Positions 12,851-24,300 of a DNA stretch of 64,000 nucleotides are shown in pieces. Numbering within the stretch: the stretch's first letter is position 1; the number at the start of each line of letters is the position of its first letter. The notes under the pieces are model-generated. The model was not told the origin of the DNA and did no database searches. It saw only the letters and a program-made list of their open reading frames with translations. Made by a program: the position numbers and the translations under genes. Source of the DNA: Strigops habroptila (lineage: Eukaryota; Chordata; Aves; Psittaciformes; Psittacidae). Location: contig NC_044288.2 of assembly GCF_004027225.2 (NCBI RefSeq), positions 18,300,744 through 18,364,743 of the forward strand, given 5' to 3'.

Positions 12851-14274
12851 CAGCTGCCCGAGCACCACCGCGGCCTTGCAGATGTCACAGCACGTGTCAG
12901 ATGTGCCCCCGGAGCCGAGCATCCCTGCTGGCCCCTTCCTTTATCTCAGGGGTGATTTGGCTGGCCTTTCAGCATGTCAGTGCTGATGGCCCACACTGTG
13001 CCCCTAACCCACCTACCCACTGCCAGCAGCCCCCAGCGCCTTTCCCCATCATCACCACCTCAGCCCGGTGCTGGGATGGGCAAGCAGCCACGCAGCCGGA
13101 GCAGGCTCATTCCGGCATGTCAGGCTCGGAGGCAGCCCCACAGGACGCCTGGCTGCGGCTCTCCCGCACCTGCCTGCAGCACCGGCATCATTTGGCTCCA
13201 ATCCCATCTTTCCCTTCCTCCCCAAGGGGTTTTTGTGGCTGTGTCCGAGCTCTTTGGCCGCTGCAGGACAGCAGGCAGGAGCTCTCAGCCCTGCTGGTGA
13301 TGAGAAACCCATATCCCACGGCTGCTGGAGCTCCCACCCTTCCTCCCGGCCACCCTTGGGGCACAGCGCAGCTCCTGGAGGGGAAATCCTCGCCCTTGGG
13401 GCTCGGAGTTGGCTGGGTCACCCTGCATCCCTGCTGCAGCAAGAGGATTTGGGGTGCTGGCTCCCAGCACCTCTTTCTCCCCGCATCCCAGTGGGGTTTC
13501 TTTTGCACCCCCTCACTCTCTGCCCCCAGCCCGGCACATTGTGTCCCATCAGCCGTGCTTCATCCCAGCCTCTCCCTCGGTCTCCAGTGCTTCCAGCAAA
13601 ATTCTTTTCTGGCCAGTCACTGCCGCCCCTCGGCCTCGACGCCTGCAGGGCCAGCGCACACTGGCGGGGCTGGGCTTCCTCTTCCTGAGCCGCTGCAGCC
13701 CCTGCCATGCTCCCAGCCTGCTCCTCGCCTTCGCCCAGTGCCGTGGCATCAGCCTTCCCTAGGGACACGAGGGCCCGGGTTCTGCCAGCCCAGCCCACCC
13801 CACCTCAGGGTGCTCATCGGGGTGCCTGGCTTCCCTCACCCTTGCCATCACCACTGCCCGCATCCCATGGATGGCATCCCTGTGCCATGCTGGTCCCACC
13901 ACCCCCAGTGGGTTTGTGTGAGAGGATGATTTACAGCCCCACTTAGCGCAGGGGATGTGCAGAGGATGAGTGTGGTCAATTGCTCACTGCGGGGAGCAGG
14001 GAGAAGTGGGAGGCAGCTGCTGCTGGAAGAGGGCTCAGCCCTATGGAGGTGTGAGGACTCCTGACACACTGCTGCTGCTGCTCCCCCTCACCTCCCAGCA
14101 TCCATCCCAACTCCCAGGCTCGCTCCCAGCACCCATGGAGCTGGATCCCATGCTGACACCCACAGCACCCAGCAAGGACACCTCTCCTATGTGCAGCCTG
14201 CACCCACTTGCGCACATCTCACTGCACATGCCAGAGCCACAGCAGCACCCCCAGGCTCAGCTTCCCACAGTGGT

Positions 14275-14530
14275 ACCACCTCTCATTATTAATTAAAGTT
14301 TGAATGCTTTGCTCTTCCACAGTCCCCTTCACCTGTGGCTCTCCAAGCATTGTGCAAATATTAATTACCGGTAATTAATTAAATCAGGCCTCCCCATTCC
14401 CCTGTGGAGATGCTGTCTCATAAACATGCTGATAGCAAACATGGTGTCAGGGCAGACTCTTCCAATTACCTGTTGCTAATGATGCACGCTCCACCTGCAG
14501 CAGTTTCTACCTAATTGATCTTCCTGGAAG
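14275..14530. promoter_or_regulatory. AT-rich island with 20-bp homeodomain-type palindrome
   Basis: Contains attattaattaaag, a perfect 20-bp palindrome at 14360-14379, then further TAAT/ATTG cores (ttgctaatgatgc, cctaattgatc). Two inverted TAATTA cores flank ACCGGT-type DNA, which suits dimeric homeodomain binding. It lies 3.8 kb before the first visible ABLIM3 exon. Confidence 0.4.
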
Positions 14531-15991
14531 GCTGATGGGCTGGGAGGAGGAGATAGGTGGGAAACCAGCAGGATCTGGTTAGATCCCAGTAAGGGATGGT
14601 GGATGGTTCTTTATAAATGCCCCTGGGTGTCCAATTCCAGCTTGTGCTCCTGGAAACTTGGTCCTGGTTTGCTGCTGGTGAGGTTTGGAGCTTTCTTTGG
14701 AGCTTTTCACCCCTGAGCTATCTTGGGAGGCTGTGCCCTATTACTTGCGTTGGTGTTGAGCTGCTATCCCTTTATGATGGGGATCATCTCCCATCAGCCT
14801 CATCCTTCTGAAGGGCTCAGCGTGTTTCAGAGGCAGTGTAAGGGTTTGGTATTCCCCCACCCTGCTGCTCCTTGGTGGAGGGCTGGCAGGAAGAGGATAG
14901 GAAGGCAAACAAGGCTGTTGACCCTCCTGAAACAGAAGGTTGGTGCTGTGGGAATGAAGGAGGGGGATTGCCCAGGGATGCACGGCAGGAACTTGCAGAT
15001 CACTCGCTGCAGCATAGCTGGGAGCATCTCTCGGGCAAGGTCCCTCTTCCCTCCTGGGGCACAAAGCTTCTTTACGCACCCTTAGGTACTGTCTGGGGGC
15101 AGTGTCTCCCCCCTCCCAGGTCACAGGCTCCCTTGCTTACGTATGGCTGTCGCTGTCTGTCTCTAAGCCCACGCAGGGCATGGATCCCTGACCGGAGGTA
15201 CCACCGTAATCCGGATCAGTGGGAAATCTGTTGGGTGCGGAGGCAGCCCTGGCTGCAGCCACAGCAGATCAAGCACCACACAGGACATGGGGCATCCCTG
15301 CAGGAGCCCTGGACAACCTCTTGCACTGCATCGTAGTGCACGAGTGCATTAACTGCTGAGCGAAGCCAGCTTAATTCCCACTCTGCGAGCAATAGGAGCA
15401 GCAAACTGGGGTGAGATTAAGGCATTCCTCGGGCAGCTCCCTCGCTCCCACTGCTGTATTCCAGCCTGCGAGGCCACTAATGCTACTTACATTATTACTG
15501 GATTATTTGGGTGTAATGAGCTTTGCCCTGCTCAGCTGTGCCCCCGCTCAGGGGTGTTGTGATGTGTAATACTTCCTGTGCAGGGCCACGAGGCGGGCAG
15601 CTGCCTGCTCACAAACAACCAGAGCCCCAGCAACACAATGCGTTAATGTTCCCAGAGCGAAATTCCAGCGTGGACCGGAGGTTAATCACAAATCAGGGAG
15701 CTTTTGGCAGAATGCTGAACAAAGCTGGCAGGCGGGAGGGTGACGGTGCCTAAGCCGGGTCCTGACCCATCTCCATGGGTACAAATAAGAGTGACCGTAT
15801 CGGTTCTGCCTGTGCCAGTGGTGTAAGGCAGCTATAAGCATCTCTTCTATCCTCGACTCCTTTTCCTTTGCCTTCATTCCCATCAGAGCTGCCAGTGCAG
15901 GGGCTTGGCGATGTGTTGCTATGGACACCAGGAAGTTTCCCCTGGAGACCAGAAGCCCGGAATAAGTGATGCCTGCATTTTCTGACATTGA

Positions 15992-16030
15992 TTTTTTTTT
16001 TTTTTTTCTCCTTCCTTTTTTTTTTATTAT
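15992..16030. repeat. Poly-T tracts
   Basis: A 16-base T run and a second 10-base T run. No adjacent retrotransposon body was recognised on either side. Confidence 0.75.
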
Positions 16031-16389
16031 TAATGTTTGTTTAAGTGTTGATTAATTCCAGCCTCTCACTCCACCTCCCTCCTGCTTTTCTCTCCAAGCT
16101 TTATGGATTGCCATGGCTGGGTCCCAGGGCTTGGCTTCTGCTTCATTCTAGGCGAGGGTGTGAGCATGGGGTGTGTGGGAGGAAGCTTCAGTGCTGTAAC
16201 TCTTGCTCTGCTGGAGACCCCTCCAGAAGAGATCCCCCCCTTTATTCCAGACATCCTGTTGGGGTCAGGCCTGGATCCCCCCAGGCTGCTGCAGAGCTCA
16301 TGGGCTCCCACCAGCAGCAGCCACCACAGGAGGTCCTGCACCCCTTTTCCCAGGGATTGTTCCTCCCTGCTCCCTTTACAGGTATCTCT

Positions 16390-16468
16390 CATCATAGAAT
16401 CATAGAATAGTTAGGGTTGGAAAGGACCTTAAAATCATCTAGTTCCAACCCTCCGGCCATGGGCATAT
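16390..16468 (-). mobile_element. CR1 LINE 3' end, reverse orientation
   Basis: Starts with the reversed octamer repeat atcatagaatcatagaat, then ggttggaaaggacctt, tctagttccaaccct and ccatgggca, typical of a reversed CR1 tail. It lies about 1.7 kb before the first visible ABLIM3 exon. Confidence 0.9.
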
Positions 16469-16891
16469 TTAGGATCTCAAAGTGATTTAGACCTAGTCTA
16501 GTTAGTGTATCTGCTGGTCTGAGCTCCAGACCTGAATCCCATCTGTAGCTCCTGTTGGCACTGCAGTGCCCTTTAGTACCTTGGGTACCTCGTTGGCCTC
16601 TGAGAGCTGCAAGAGCAGGGTCAGGAGGGAAGTCCCAGCAGCTCTTAGAAGCTCACGTTGGGGCTGGAGCCTGAGCTTACCTGGAGACACTCACAGGAAA
16701 GCACCTCGGCTTTCCTTGCAGCCCTCAGGTCGGGCTGGGCAAGGCAGGGTGGAGTGGTCAGGGAGAGTCAGCCCATTTTCCCAGTGCTGCACGTCCCCAG
16801 AGCGTGTCCCTGGGCACTTGGCGCATGGGATGGGGTTTTACTGTGAGACAGTCTCAGTGTCACTTTGACTTCTCTTTCTTTGCTTTTGAAG

Positions 16892-16901
16892 CCAATAATG
16901 G
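16892..16901. promoter_or_regulatory. CArG box (SRF site) candidate
   Basis: CCAATAATGG fits CC(A/T)6GG exactly, 1.3 kb before the first visible ABLIM3 exon. About four such matches are expected by chance in a window this size, so the support is weak. Confidence 0.2.
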
Positions 16902-18194
16902 GCTGTTTCTGTTCCCTGCCACATGATCTGCCCCCCAGGTGAATGAGGAGCCTCTCTGATGAGTGATCTCCTCTGTCCTGTGTCCTTTCCTCCCGGCTCT
17001 GGAGGGAGTTCACATACTAGGTTTCAGTCAGCTGCTTTTTCTTGTTCCTGGGAATGCAGTTCAGCACTGGGTCAGAAAGCCTTTGGTCCATTGAAATCCT
17101 GCCCTTCACTGCTCAAGATGCCTGAATTGCATTTCCCTCTGACATCTTACAGCAAGCAAATCCTTTGCTGCTTGGCCCCTGCCTGCAGCGGTTAGCATGG
17201 TGTCAGCTCCTGCGAGCATCCCGTGTGCTTGCAGGTGGGGCAGGGAAAGCAGGAGCTGCTCTCTAAAACGTGTACTGTGTCTGTTTGGGGATTGTGCTCA
17301 GACAGCAGAAAGACCTCCTGCTCCGTGCGGTTCCTCCCCTGGAGCATGGGGTGAAGCTGCCGAGCATCAGCCCTTCGTGGTGGTCTGCGGAGCTGCTGGG
17401 GGGGGATAAGGAGTGGAGGTGAGACTCAGCGCTATCTGCAGCAGGAGAAGGTCGGCTCTTGCCCACCTCCAGGGGACACGTGTTGTTCTGTCCTTCCCTG
17501 CAGCCCCCGGCTCAGCATAGAGCCCGCACGTGCTGCGATGTGGCTCCGGAAGGAGCAGTGGGACTGGGAATGCTGCTCCTCACTGAGGAGGTGACAGTCC
17601 CACCAGGGCCAAATGTTCAATTGCTGTGATGTTTGAAAGCTCCTTGAAAAATTACTTCTTTATCCAGTTCCTAACCAAACAAGTGGAAGCTCCACAAAAA
17701 CAACAGTTCCTTCCCATGCTGCTGCCAAATCAGTGCTCGCTGGCCTGTGGCTGAGCAGGTCAGCAGCAAGCCAGGACTGCCCGAGGGCTGAGCGGAGCAG
17801 AGCTGGTGGGTAGCTGATCCATGCGTTGTCTTTCTGCACCTGCCTAGGAGACAGGAGAGCATCTGGGGAGCTCTGTGCGGCTTTGGGGTGATGGTGTGGG
17901 TGACCTGGTTATCCATGCAGGGACAGGGAGCAGTGCCTGGGCACTTATGGCTGCAGACCTGTGAGCCAAACACGGGTAAGTGGCTCTCTTGTGGGGACAG
18001 CAAAGTCCTGAATCCAGACAGGGATGTGCACCCAGTCACTTGTGCCAGCGCAGCCTCTGCTGTCCTTTGCCCTGATGCCTGGTGCTGTGTCGCAGTCACT
18101 GGAGGGCTCCTCTGCAGCTGAGGTCAGTGTGTGTCCCAAATGCTAACAGACCCTTCCCCTCTCTCGCTTTTCCCTCCCTCCTTTCTGCCAGCAG

Positions 18195-18332
18195 TTCCCT
18201 ATCAGCAGAACCCCTACACCCCTGGGAGCAGCTCCACCGTCATCCAGTGCTATCGCTGCGGGGACACCTGCAAGGGCGAGGTGGTGCGGGTCCAGAGCAA
18301 CCACTTCCACATCCGCTGCTTCACCTGCCAAG
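18195..18332 (+). CDS. ABLIM3: ABLIM3 visible coding exon 1 (first half of LIM1)
   Basis: Encodes [13 protein letters not shown] and the LIM1 ligands CYRC and HIRCFTC. The acceptor is a tandem cagcag. Starting after the second AG leaves TT, which completes an Ile codon and matches human MNTSIPYQQ. The donor is g|gtagga, phase 1. The exon carrying ATG was not found: the string atgaac does not occur between position 1 and this exon. Confidence 0.9.
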
Positions 18333-21300
18333 GTAGGAGGGTGCTGCCCCAAGAGCTGGTGGCTGGGCTGCCCCACAGCCCTGGGTGCAGTCTGGAGAGC
18401 AAAAGGCTGGGGATAGACCTACCTCATCCACCAGGATATGGCCACATGCCTGCGGGTGGCAGCTTCCCAGAGGGGTGGACATGGTGTGGTGCAGAAGGGG
18501 AGGTAAAGGCATGGCGTTGCAGGGTGCCCGCAGTGTCCCTGTGTGATGGCAGAGCTGGTGGGCTGTGAACAGGGGTGACAAACCTGAGCACCATCATTAC
18601 CACCACTATGCCAACAGCCCTCACTGCGCTGGTCCCAAACATTTCCACGGCCCATCTGGGATCTGGGAGGGTCCCCGTGTCCTTCAGCCTCCTGCCTGCC
18701 CCCACATCGGGAGGAGGAGGAGGAGGAGGAGGTGATTCCAGCCTGGCTGAGAGGCAGCGAGGTGGGGGAGATGCCCCGAGTGGCTCCTGACGGGGCTGGG
18801 GGTGGGCGATGGATCACTGCCACTCGCACGTGGGATGGGGTCGAGGTGCTGTGGGGTGCGAATTGCTGCAGCAGGAACTCTGCAGCCCCCAGGGGCTGGC
18901 AGGAATAGAGAGGCTGCTTGAATCCTCTCTTGCACAGGAGCTGCAGAGCTGTAAAAGCTAACGGTGCAGAGCTCATGCTGAAGGGCTCCTTAGCGCATCT
19001 ATTAAAGCAGCAGCTCTCAACCAGGCCAGTGGCTGCTTCTGTAGGTGGTAAAGCATCCCATTACCAGGGCTCTGGGCTTCCAAGCTCCCAGCACTTTGTA
19101 CTAAGCAAGACATAAATCCCCATCCCCTTGGTCATGCTTTGCTGCTCGTCCCTTGGGAGCAGGGGGTTTGATCGGAGGGGACTTCCCCTGGGCTGTCCCC
19201 CCAGGTCTCTAGGAGGAGTGTGGGTCCCAGGTTGCCCCCAGGGCTGCCCTGCATGTGCGGGGGCTGTGCTGAGTCCCCTGTCCCTTCCCAGCTTGGACAT
19301 GAAGGATCAAGCAGGAGCTACACATCCAGACAAAGAGCTCAGACAGCCGCTGGCTTCAAAGGGCCCAGGAGCCAGCAGGGAGAGCTTGGCAGTGCTTGCT
19401 GCCCGATTTCCAAGTGAAAGGGAATAAATAATGAGAGGAAATCCTCCTGTCTCACCTTCCCTCACAGCTCTTACCCCCCTGCCACGTCTGGCTGCCTCCA
19501 GCTCCCCTGCCAGCCCCATGGCTTGTTCCTGACATGTCCCTGGGAGCCTGGCACGGCTGGTGCAGTGCTTGGGGATGTGCTATGGGCCCACAGCGAACAG
19601 GGCCCAGATCTGGCTTGTTTCTTCTTGCTTTTGCTTCCTGATGCTGTCTCAGAGCTGGTGGCCTGCCCCTTGTCACTGACAAGTAAATGCTGCAGGCTGC
19701 TTCAGGGAGCAGTGGGTGAGGATGCTCTGTGGGAGGGGAGCTGCATCTCTGCCCCATGGACCATGCAGCAGCGGGTCCAGCTCTGCCTGGGGAGGGTGAG
19801 GGCTGTATGGCCTGCCCATGGGTGTAGGTAAGGTGTGCAAGGACAGGACTGAGACCCCTGGGGTACCCCATACCCCCTTGGGGATGAGGGGTAAAGCGGA
19901 GACCAAGATGGGCTGTGCCTGTCAGTGCTCGATTGCTCTGTAGTTTCCCTTTACACCCCGTCACCTTGCAGGATGGGTGATGGGCATCATGCAAAGACCC
20001 CATGACCCCTCTGCTGTTCCTGAGGTGCCTTCCAGGATCTGATGCTCTTGAGGTCTCTCTGTAAATGGAGAAGATGTAGCAGGGAAATGACACTAAGGGC
20101 CAGGGCTTGCCACGTCAGCTTGGATTACCCTGGTGGGCTGTGCACCACCCATGGTTCCCACAGCAGGGAAGGAAGTGAGGTTGAGCTGGTCACCTAGGGA
20201 AAAACAAGCAGTGCGAGCATCAATACCAGTTGCTCCCAGGACCTGTTCCCAGCTTCATGTCCAGGGCAGGGAGTGGAGATGGCTCATCATGGAGAAGTCC
20301 ATGCCCCAGGGTGTGGAGAAGACCTTTCCCCAGCTGTCCCTAGGGCATGCCCCATTCTTTGGCAGTTCTGTACTGGGCTTCCTGACACCATCAGTGTCAA
20401 ACCGAGGGGCACCTGTGTGGTGTGGGTCCAGGAGGGGATGCCACGGGCTCTTCAGAGCTGTTTGTGTGTGGTGAGTGAGGGCTGCAGGGGTTCCCTCTGT
20501 GAGCCCCCAGCCCTGGCTGTCCGGGCAGCACCATCCTGCACCCCGCTGCAGCCCAACACTGACATCTTGTGGTGCTGGGCGAAGGCCCCAGTGTGTCCGC
20601 TGGGAAGGGAAACCTCCCGAGATACCTGGAGAAAGCTGCGTCTTGAGGGATGCGCTGGGGATGCTGCAGCAGAGGTGGGCTCAGAGGTGCCGGCCGCGGG
20701 GGGCTGGACCTGCCCGCTGCCCCCTTGACAGTGCATGTCCCCCCTGCAGTGTGCGGCTGTGACCTGGCCCAGTCCGGCTTCTTCTTCAAGAACCAGGAGT
20801 ACATCTGCACTCACGACTACCAGCAGCTCTATGGGACCCGCTGTGACAGCTGTGGGGACTTCATCACTGGAGAGGTCATCTCAGCCTTGGGCAGGACCTA
20901 CCACCCCAAGTGCTTTGTCTGCAGCACGTGCAGGTGAGTTCAGCCATCACCAGGGTGCATGGCCCCCTGCAGAAGCACTGTGCACCAAGGACAGGGCTCT
21001 TCACTAGCCCACGGACCCTCATTCCCCACTCAGCACCGCAGCAGGAACCTCGTCTGGGTTTTCCTGATGGAAATAAAATGGCCCCAGCCCTTCCCAGTGC
21101 ACCCTGGAGACCTGCCATGGTCCTCCTGCCCCAGCATACGTGCACGCTCACCACCTCCCCTTGTAGCCCTTGCTCCTCAGCACCATGCATCCTTCTGGCC
21201 CTGGGGCAGGAGATCACAGGCAGCCCCAAGCACTGCATGGAGGGGAGCGAGCAGCTCACATCTCCCCACCTCTGCTTGGCCACAGGAAGCCGTTCCCCAT

Positions 21301-24300
21301 CGGAGACAAGGTCACGTTCAGCGGGAAGGACTGCGTGTGCCAGAACTGCTCCCACTCTCTCATCAGCACCAAACCCATCAAGATCCACGGGCCCAGCCGT
21401 AAGTTGACTGCTCTTGTGTTATGTGATGGTTGCAAGAAGAAGGGACCATGTGCCCCCGCATGGTGCTGGGCTGGGTTTGGGGCCAGTGTGCAGCAGTGCG
21501 TGGAACCACAGGCATTCACAGAGAGTTCGGAGGAGGAACAGGGTAGTCCTGCAGCTCCACCTTGCAGGTCACTGCTGGTTTTAGAAACTCCCTCAGCCTG
21601 TCTGTGGCCTGGGCAGGGGCCACCACATCAGCAGATGCTGTCTGGGGCAGTGGGGAGGTGTTGGAGCCAGGTTTGCTCTCAGGCAGTGGCCAGATGTTGT
21701 TTTATGTCCAGCTGTGCCAAGGTCTGTGTCCAAGTGCCAGCCTCAGGACTGCTCACCTGCTGTCCTAATGTTGCTGTTACTCACTGCCTCTGCAAGCACT
21801 GAAAGGTTCCTTATGTTCATCCACTTGCACTAATGAACCCAAGCAATGGACAGACTCTTTTAGATAGGTTTGGCCTTGCTTTTGACCCAGGATATTCCTT
21901 GGGATACCCTTCCTTCATGCCGTGCTTTGTCCCCCCAGTTTCACCGTGCCGCTGGCTCTCTGCCCCGGGCCACTGCATCCCATGTGTCTCAGCAAGCCCT
22001 GGAGCATCAGTGCCTGGAGCAGAGTCCTGCAGCCAGAGGGGGACCCAGGACCATGGTGTCACCCAGGGTGCTTCTCACCTGCTGGTGCTGATGGGTCCCT
22101 GGAAGCCCCCCAAGCTGCCTCCCCCAGCTCTCCCCATGGCCTTGATGGAGTTAGGGCTTGTGGCAGGGTTTGAAGGAGCACCAGCTGAAGGACATCTGTC
22201 TCCATCAGCACCCCAAGCTGCCCAGAGGCAGGCTGTGGCCAGCTGCAGCACTCTGCTGTCTCCCATAGCAGGGCAGCGGGCAGGGGAAGGGCAGCCACAT
22301 GCTCTGCCTCCTCCTTTCCCTTCCCATCCCCTTCCCAACAGCCCAGCACTCCTCCCAGCCTGCAGGGCTGGGTTACCTGAGGGCATCGTGCTTTATTCAT
22401 AGGCAGCAGCCAGATGTACCCTGCTGCCTGCATGTGCCCCTTGCTGCCCAGGTGAGCCTGGCAGGGGAGGTGTGCCTGCTGTGGTGCACTGCACAGGCAG
22501 GACATCCCTAGAAGGATGCTCATCCTCTCTCTCTGAGCAGCTCAGAAACCAGCAGGACCTGTGCGAGAGGGAGCACGTCCTGTCTCAGCTGAGTTGGCCA
22601 GGCTGCTTTTGCCAGGGGTCAGAAATCCTCCCTCCTTAGCTTTGTCCATCAGGCAGGGACTTGGTGCAGAGCTGCCTGGAATGGACTGAGTGGCAAAGCC
22701 TGCTCAGGCTGCCTGTGCTGTGCTCCTGTACCTCCCTGGTGCTGCAGTGGAAGGTGGCCGGGAGGGGGTTAAGGAGAAACCCCATCCGGACAAACCTGCT
22801 GCCCAGGGGAGAAGAGGACAAGGAGGAGTCAAGGTCAGGGGTCCATGTGCTTCCTGCTCCCAGCCTTGGCGGGAGCCAGGGGAAGAGGGGAAGGAAGGGA
22901 GTCTCGTCAATACTGCAGCAGGGCCGGACGCGGCTGCCGGAGAGCACAGCCCTTCCTCTGCTGCACACACTGCCGGCCGCTTCCCATTGCTCCCGCCTGG
23001 ATGGGAGCCCCCTGGGACCTGCCAGGGCAGCGTGGCCCCGGCAGCCCATGATCTTGCCTGGTGGGTGCTTGGCCAGGGTGGCTGGTTGCCGGTGGTGCCA
23101 TGGAGGTCCCAGCTACAGCAAGAGGTTTTCCTCCTGGCTCCTTTGCTGGAAGCAAGCAGAGGTGGCATATTCTCATGAAGAAATGATTCCCTGTTAAGAA
23201 ATGATTGGCAAGAGGCTGCCCCTGGGGTGGTCTCAGGGGCAGGGTGTTTATAACAGCAGCATCCCTAGAAAAGGGGGTCCTCTGGGTGCAAGGGGTGTGC
23301 CAGGTTAAGCAGCTGGAGTGCCTCTGTGCAGGTCAGCAGATGTGGGTGTTCCTGCTGCACTGCTGAGCCCCATGAGGAGCTGCAGTGGTCCCACACACCC
23401 CTCTTTTTTCCTCCCAGACTGCGCAGGCTGCAAGGAGGAGATCAAGCAAGGCCAGTCCCTCCTGGCCCTGGAGAAGCAGTGGCACGTCAGCTGCTTCAAG
23501 TGCCAAACATGCGGGATCATCCTCACCGGCGAGTACATCAGCAAGTGAGTGCCACCAGCCTGGCATCAGGCTTGGCTGTGCTGGCCATTGCCAGGCTGTG
23601 CCCCGGGGGCTGCAGCGAGGGGGTGCCCAGCCCTGCTCACCTGCCCTCACTCCCTTCTTCTCTCTCTCCCAAAGGGATGGCATCCCGTACTGCGAGTCCG
23701 ACTACCATGCCCAGTTTGGCATCAAGTGCGAGACCTGCGACCGGTACATCAGCGGCAGGGTCCTGGAGGTGAGTCCCGGAGCTGTGGGCACCCCATCCCG
23801 GTTTGTAATAGGGACCATGTGTGTCACACCCAGAGGTACATGCCTTGGGGAGGTGTGGGAGCTTCATCCTGCGCTCTTGTCATGCTAACCTTGCTAACCT
23901 TGGTGTCTCAGGACTTCCCCTGTGGCACAGCGTGACCACCTTCTCTGGAGGGTGGCAAAGGGGGAAGGAGCACCACGATGCTGCAGACCTTTGGAGAGGT
24001 GGTTGGGGTGCCGGAGCTAAGCAGCCAGAGCATGCTGTGGCCTGCGTGTGGTGGGACACGTCTGGAGCCCAAGATGTGGGGACACAAGCCTTGACCTGCT
24101 GCTGCCAGTGCCCGGCTCTGGAGTGTCCCCACCACGCCGGTCCCAGCCTGCCTTCCGAGTGCATCCTGTGCAGGCAGCCTGCCTGTTGCCGTGGAAACGC
24201 ATCCAGCTCTGCTGCTGCTGCGGAGCCCGGGCGAGGGGCTGCAGCACCCTGCCCATGGGCAGCATCCCCATGGCACATCTCTTGCAGGGCAGCAACCAGA

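Larger units (their letters stand above)
1..18194. other. Non-coding region upstream of the first visible ABLIM3 exon
   Basis: No exon with recognisable protein similarity was found in 18 kb. Since the first visible ABLIM3 exon lacks only about four codons, and ABLIM3 has long 5' introns in mammals, this is most simply ABLIM3 intronic sequence or its 5' flank. It holds two CR1 pieces, several AT-rich islands listed separately, a long pyrimidine tract at 11100-11212, and otherwise GC-moderate unique sequence. No exon of SH3TC2, the expected upstream neighbour, was recognised. Confidence 0.6.

Noticed and set aside
12901-13929. 342-codon open frame on the + strand
   Set aside because: Pro/Ser/His/Cys-rich, low-complexity product with no domain, in GC-rich DNA where stops are rare. 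No splice or promoter support.
1-18194. Exons of SH3TC2, the expected upstream neighbour of ABLIM3
   Set aside because: No SH3 or TPR-like exon was recognised on either strand. The gene probably lies outside the window.
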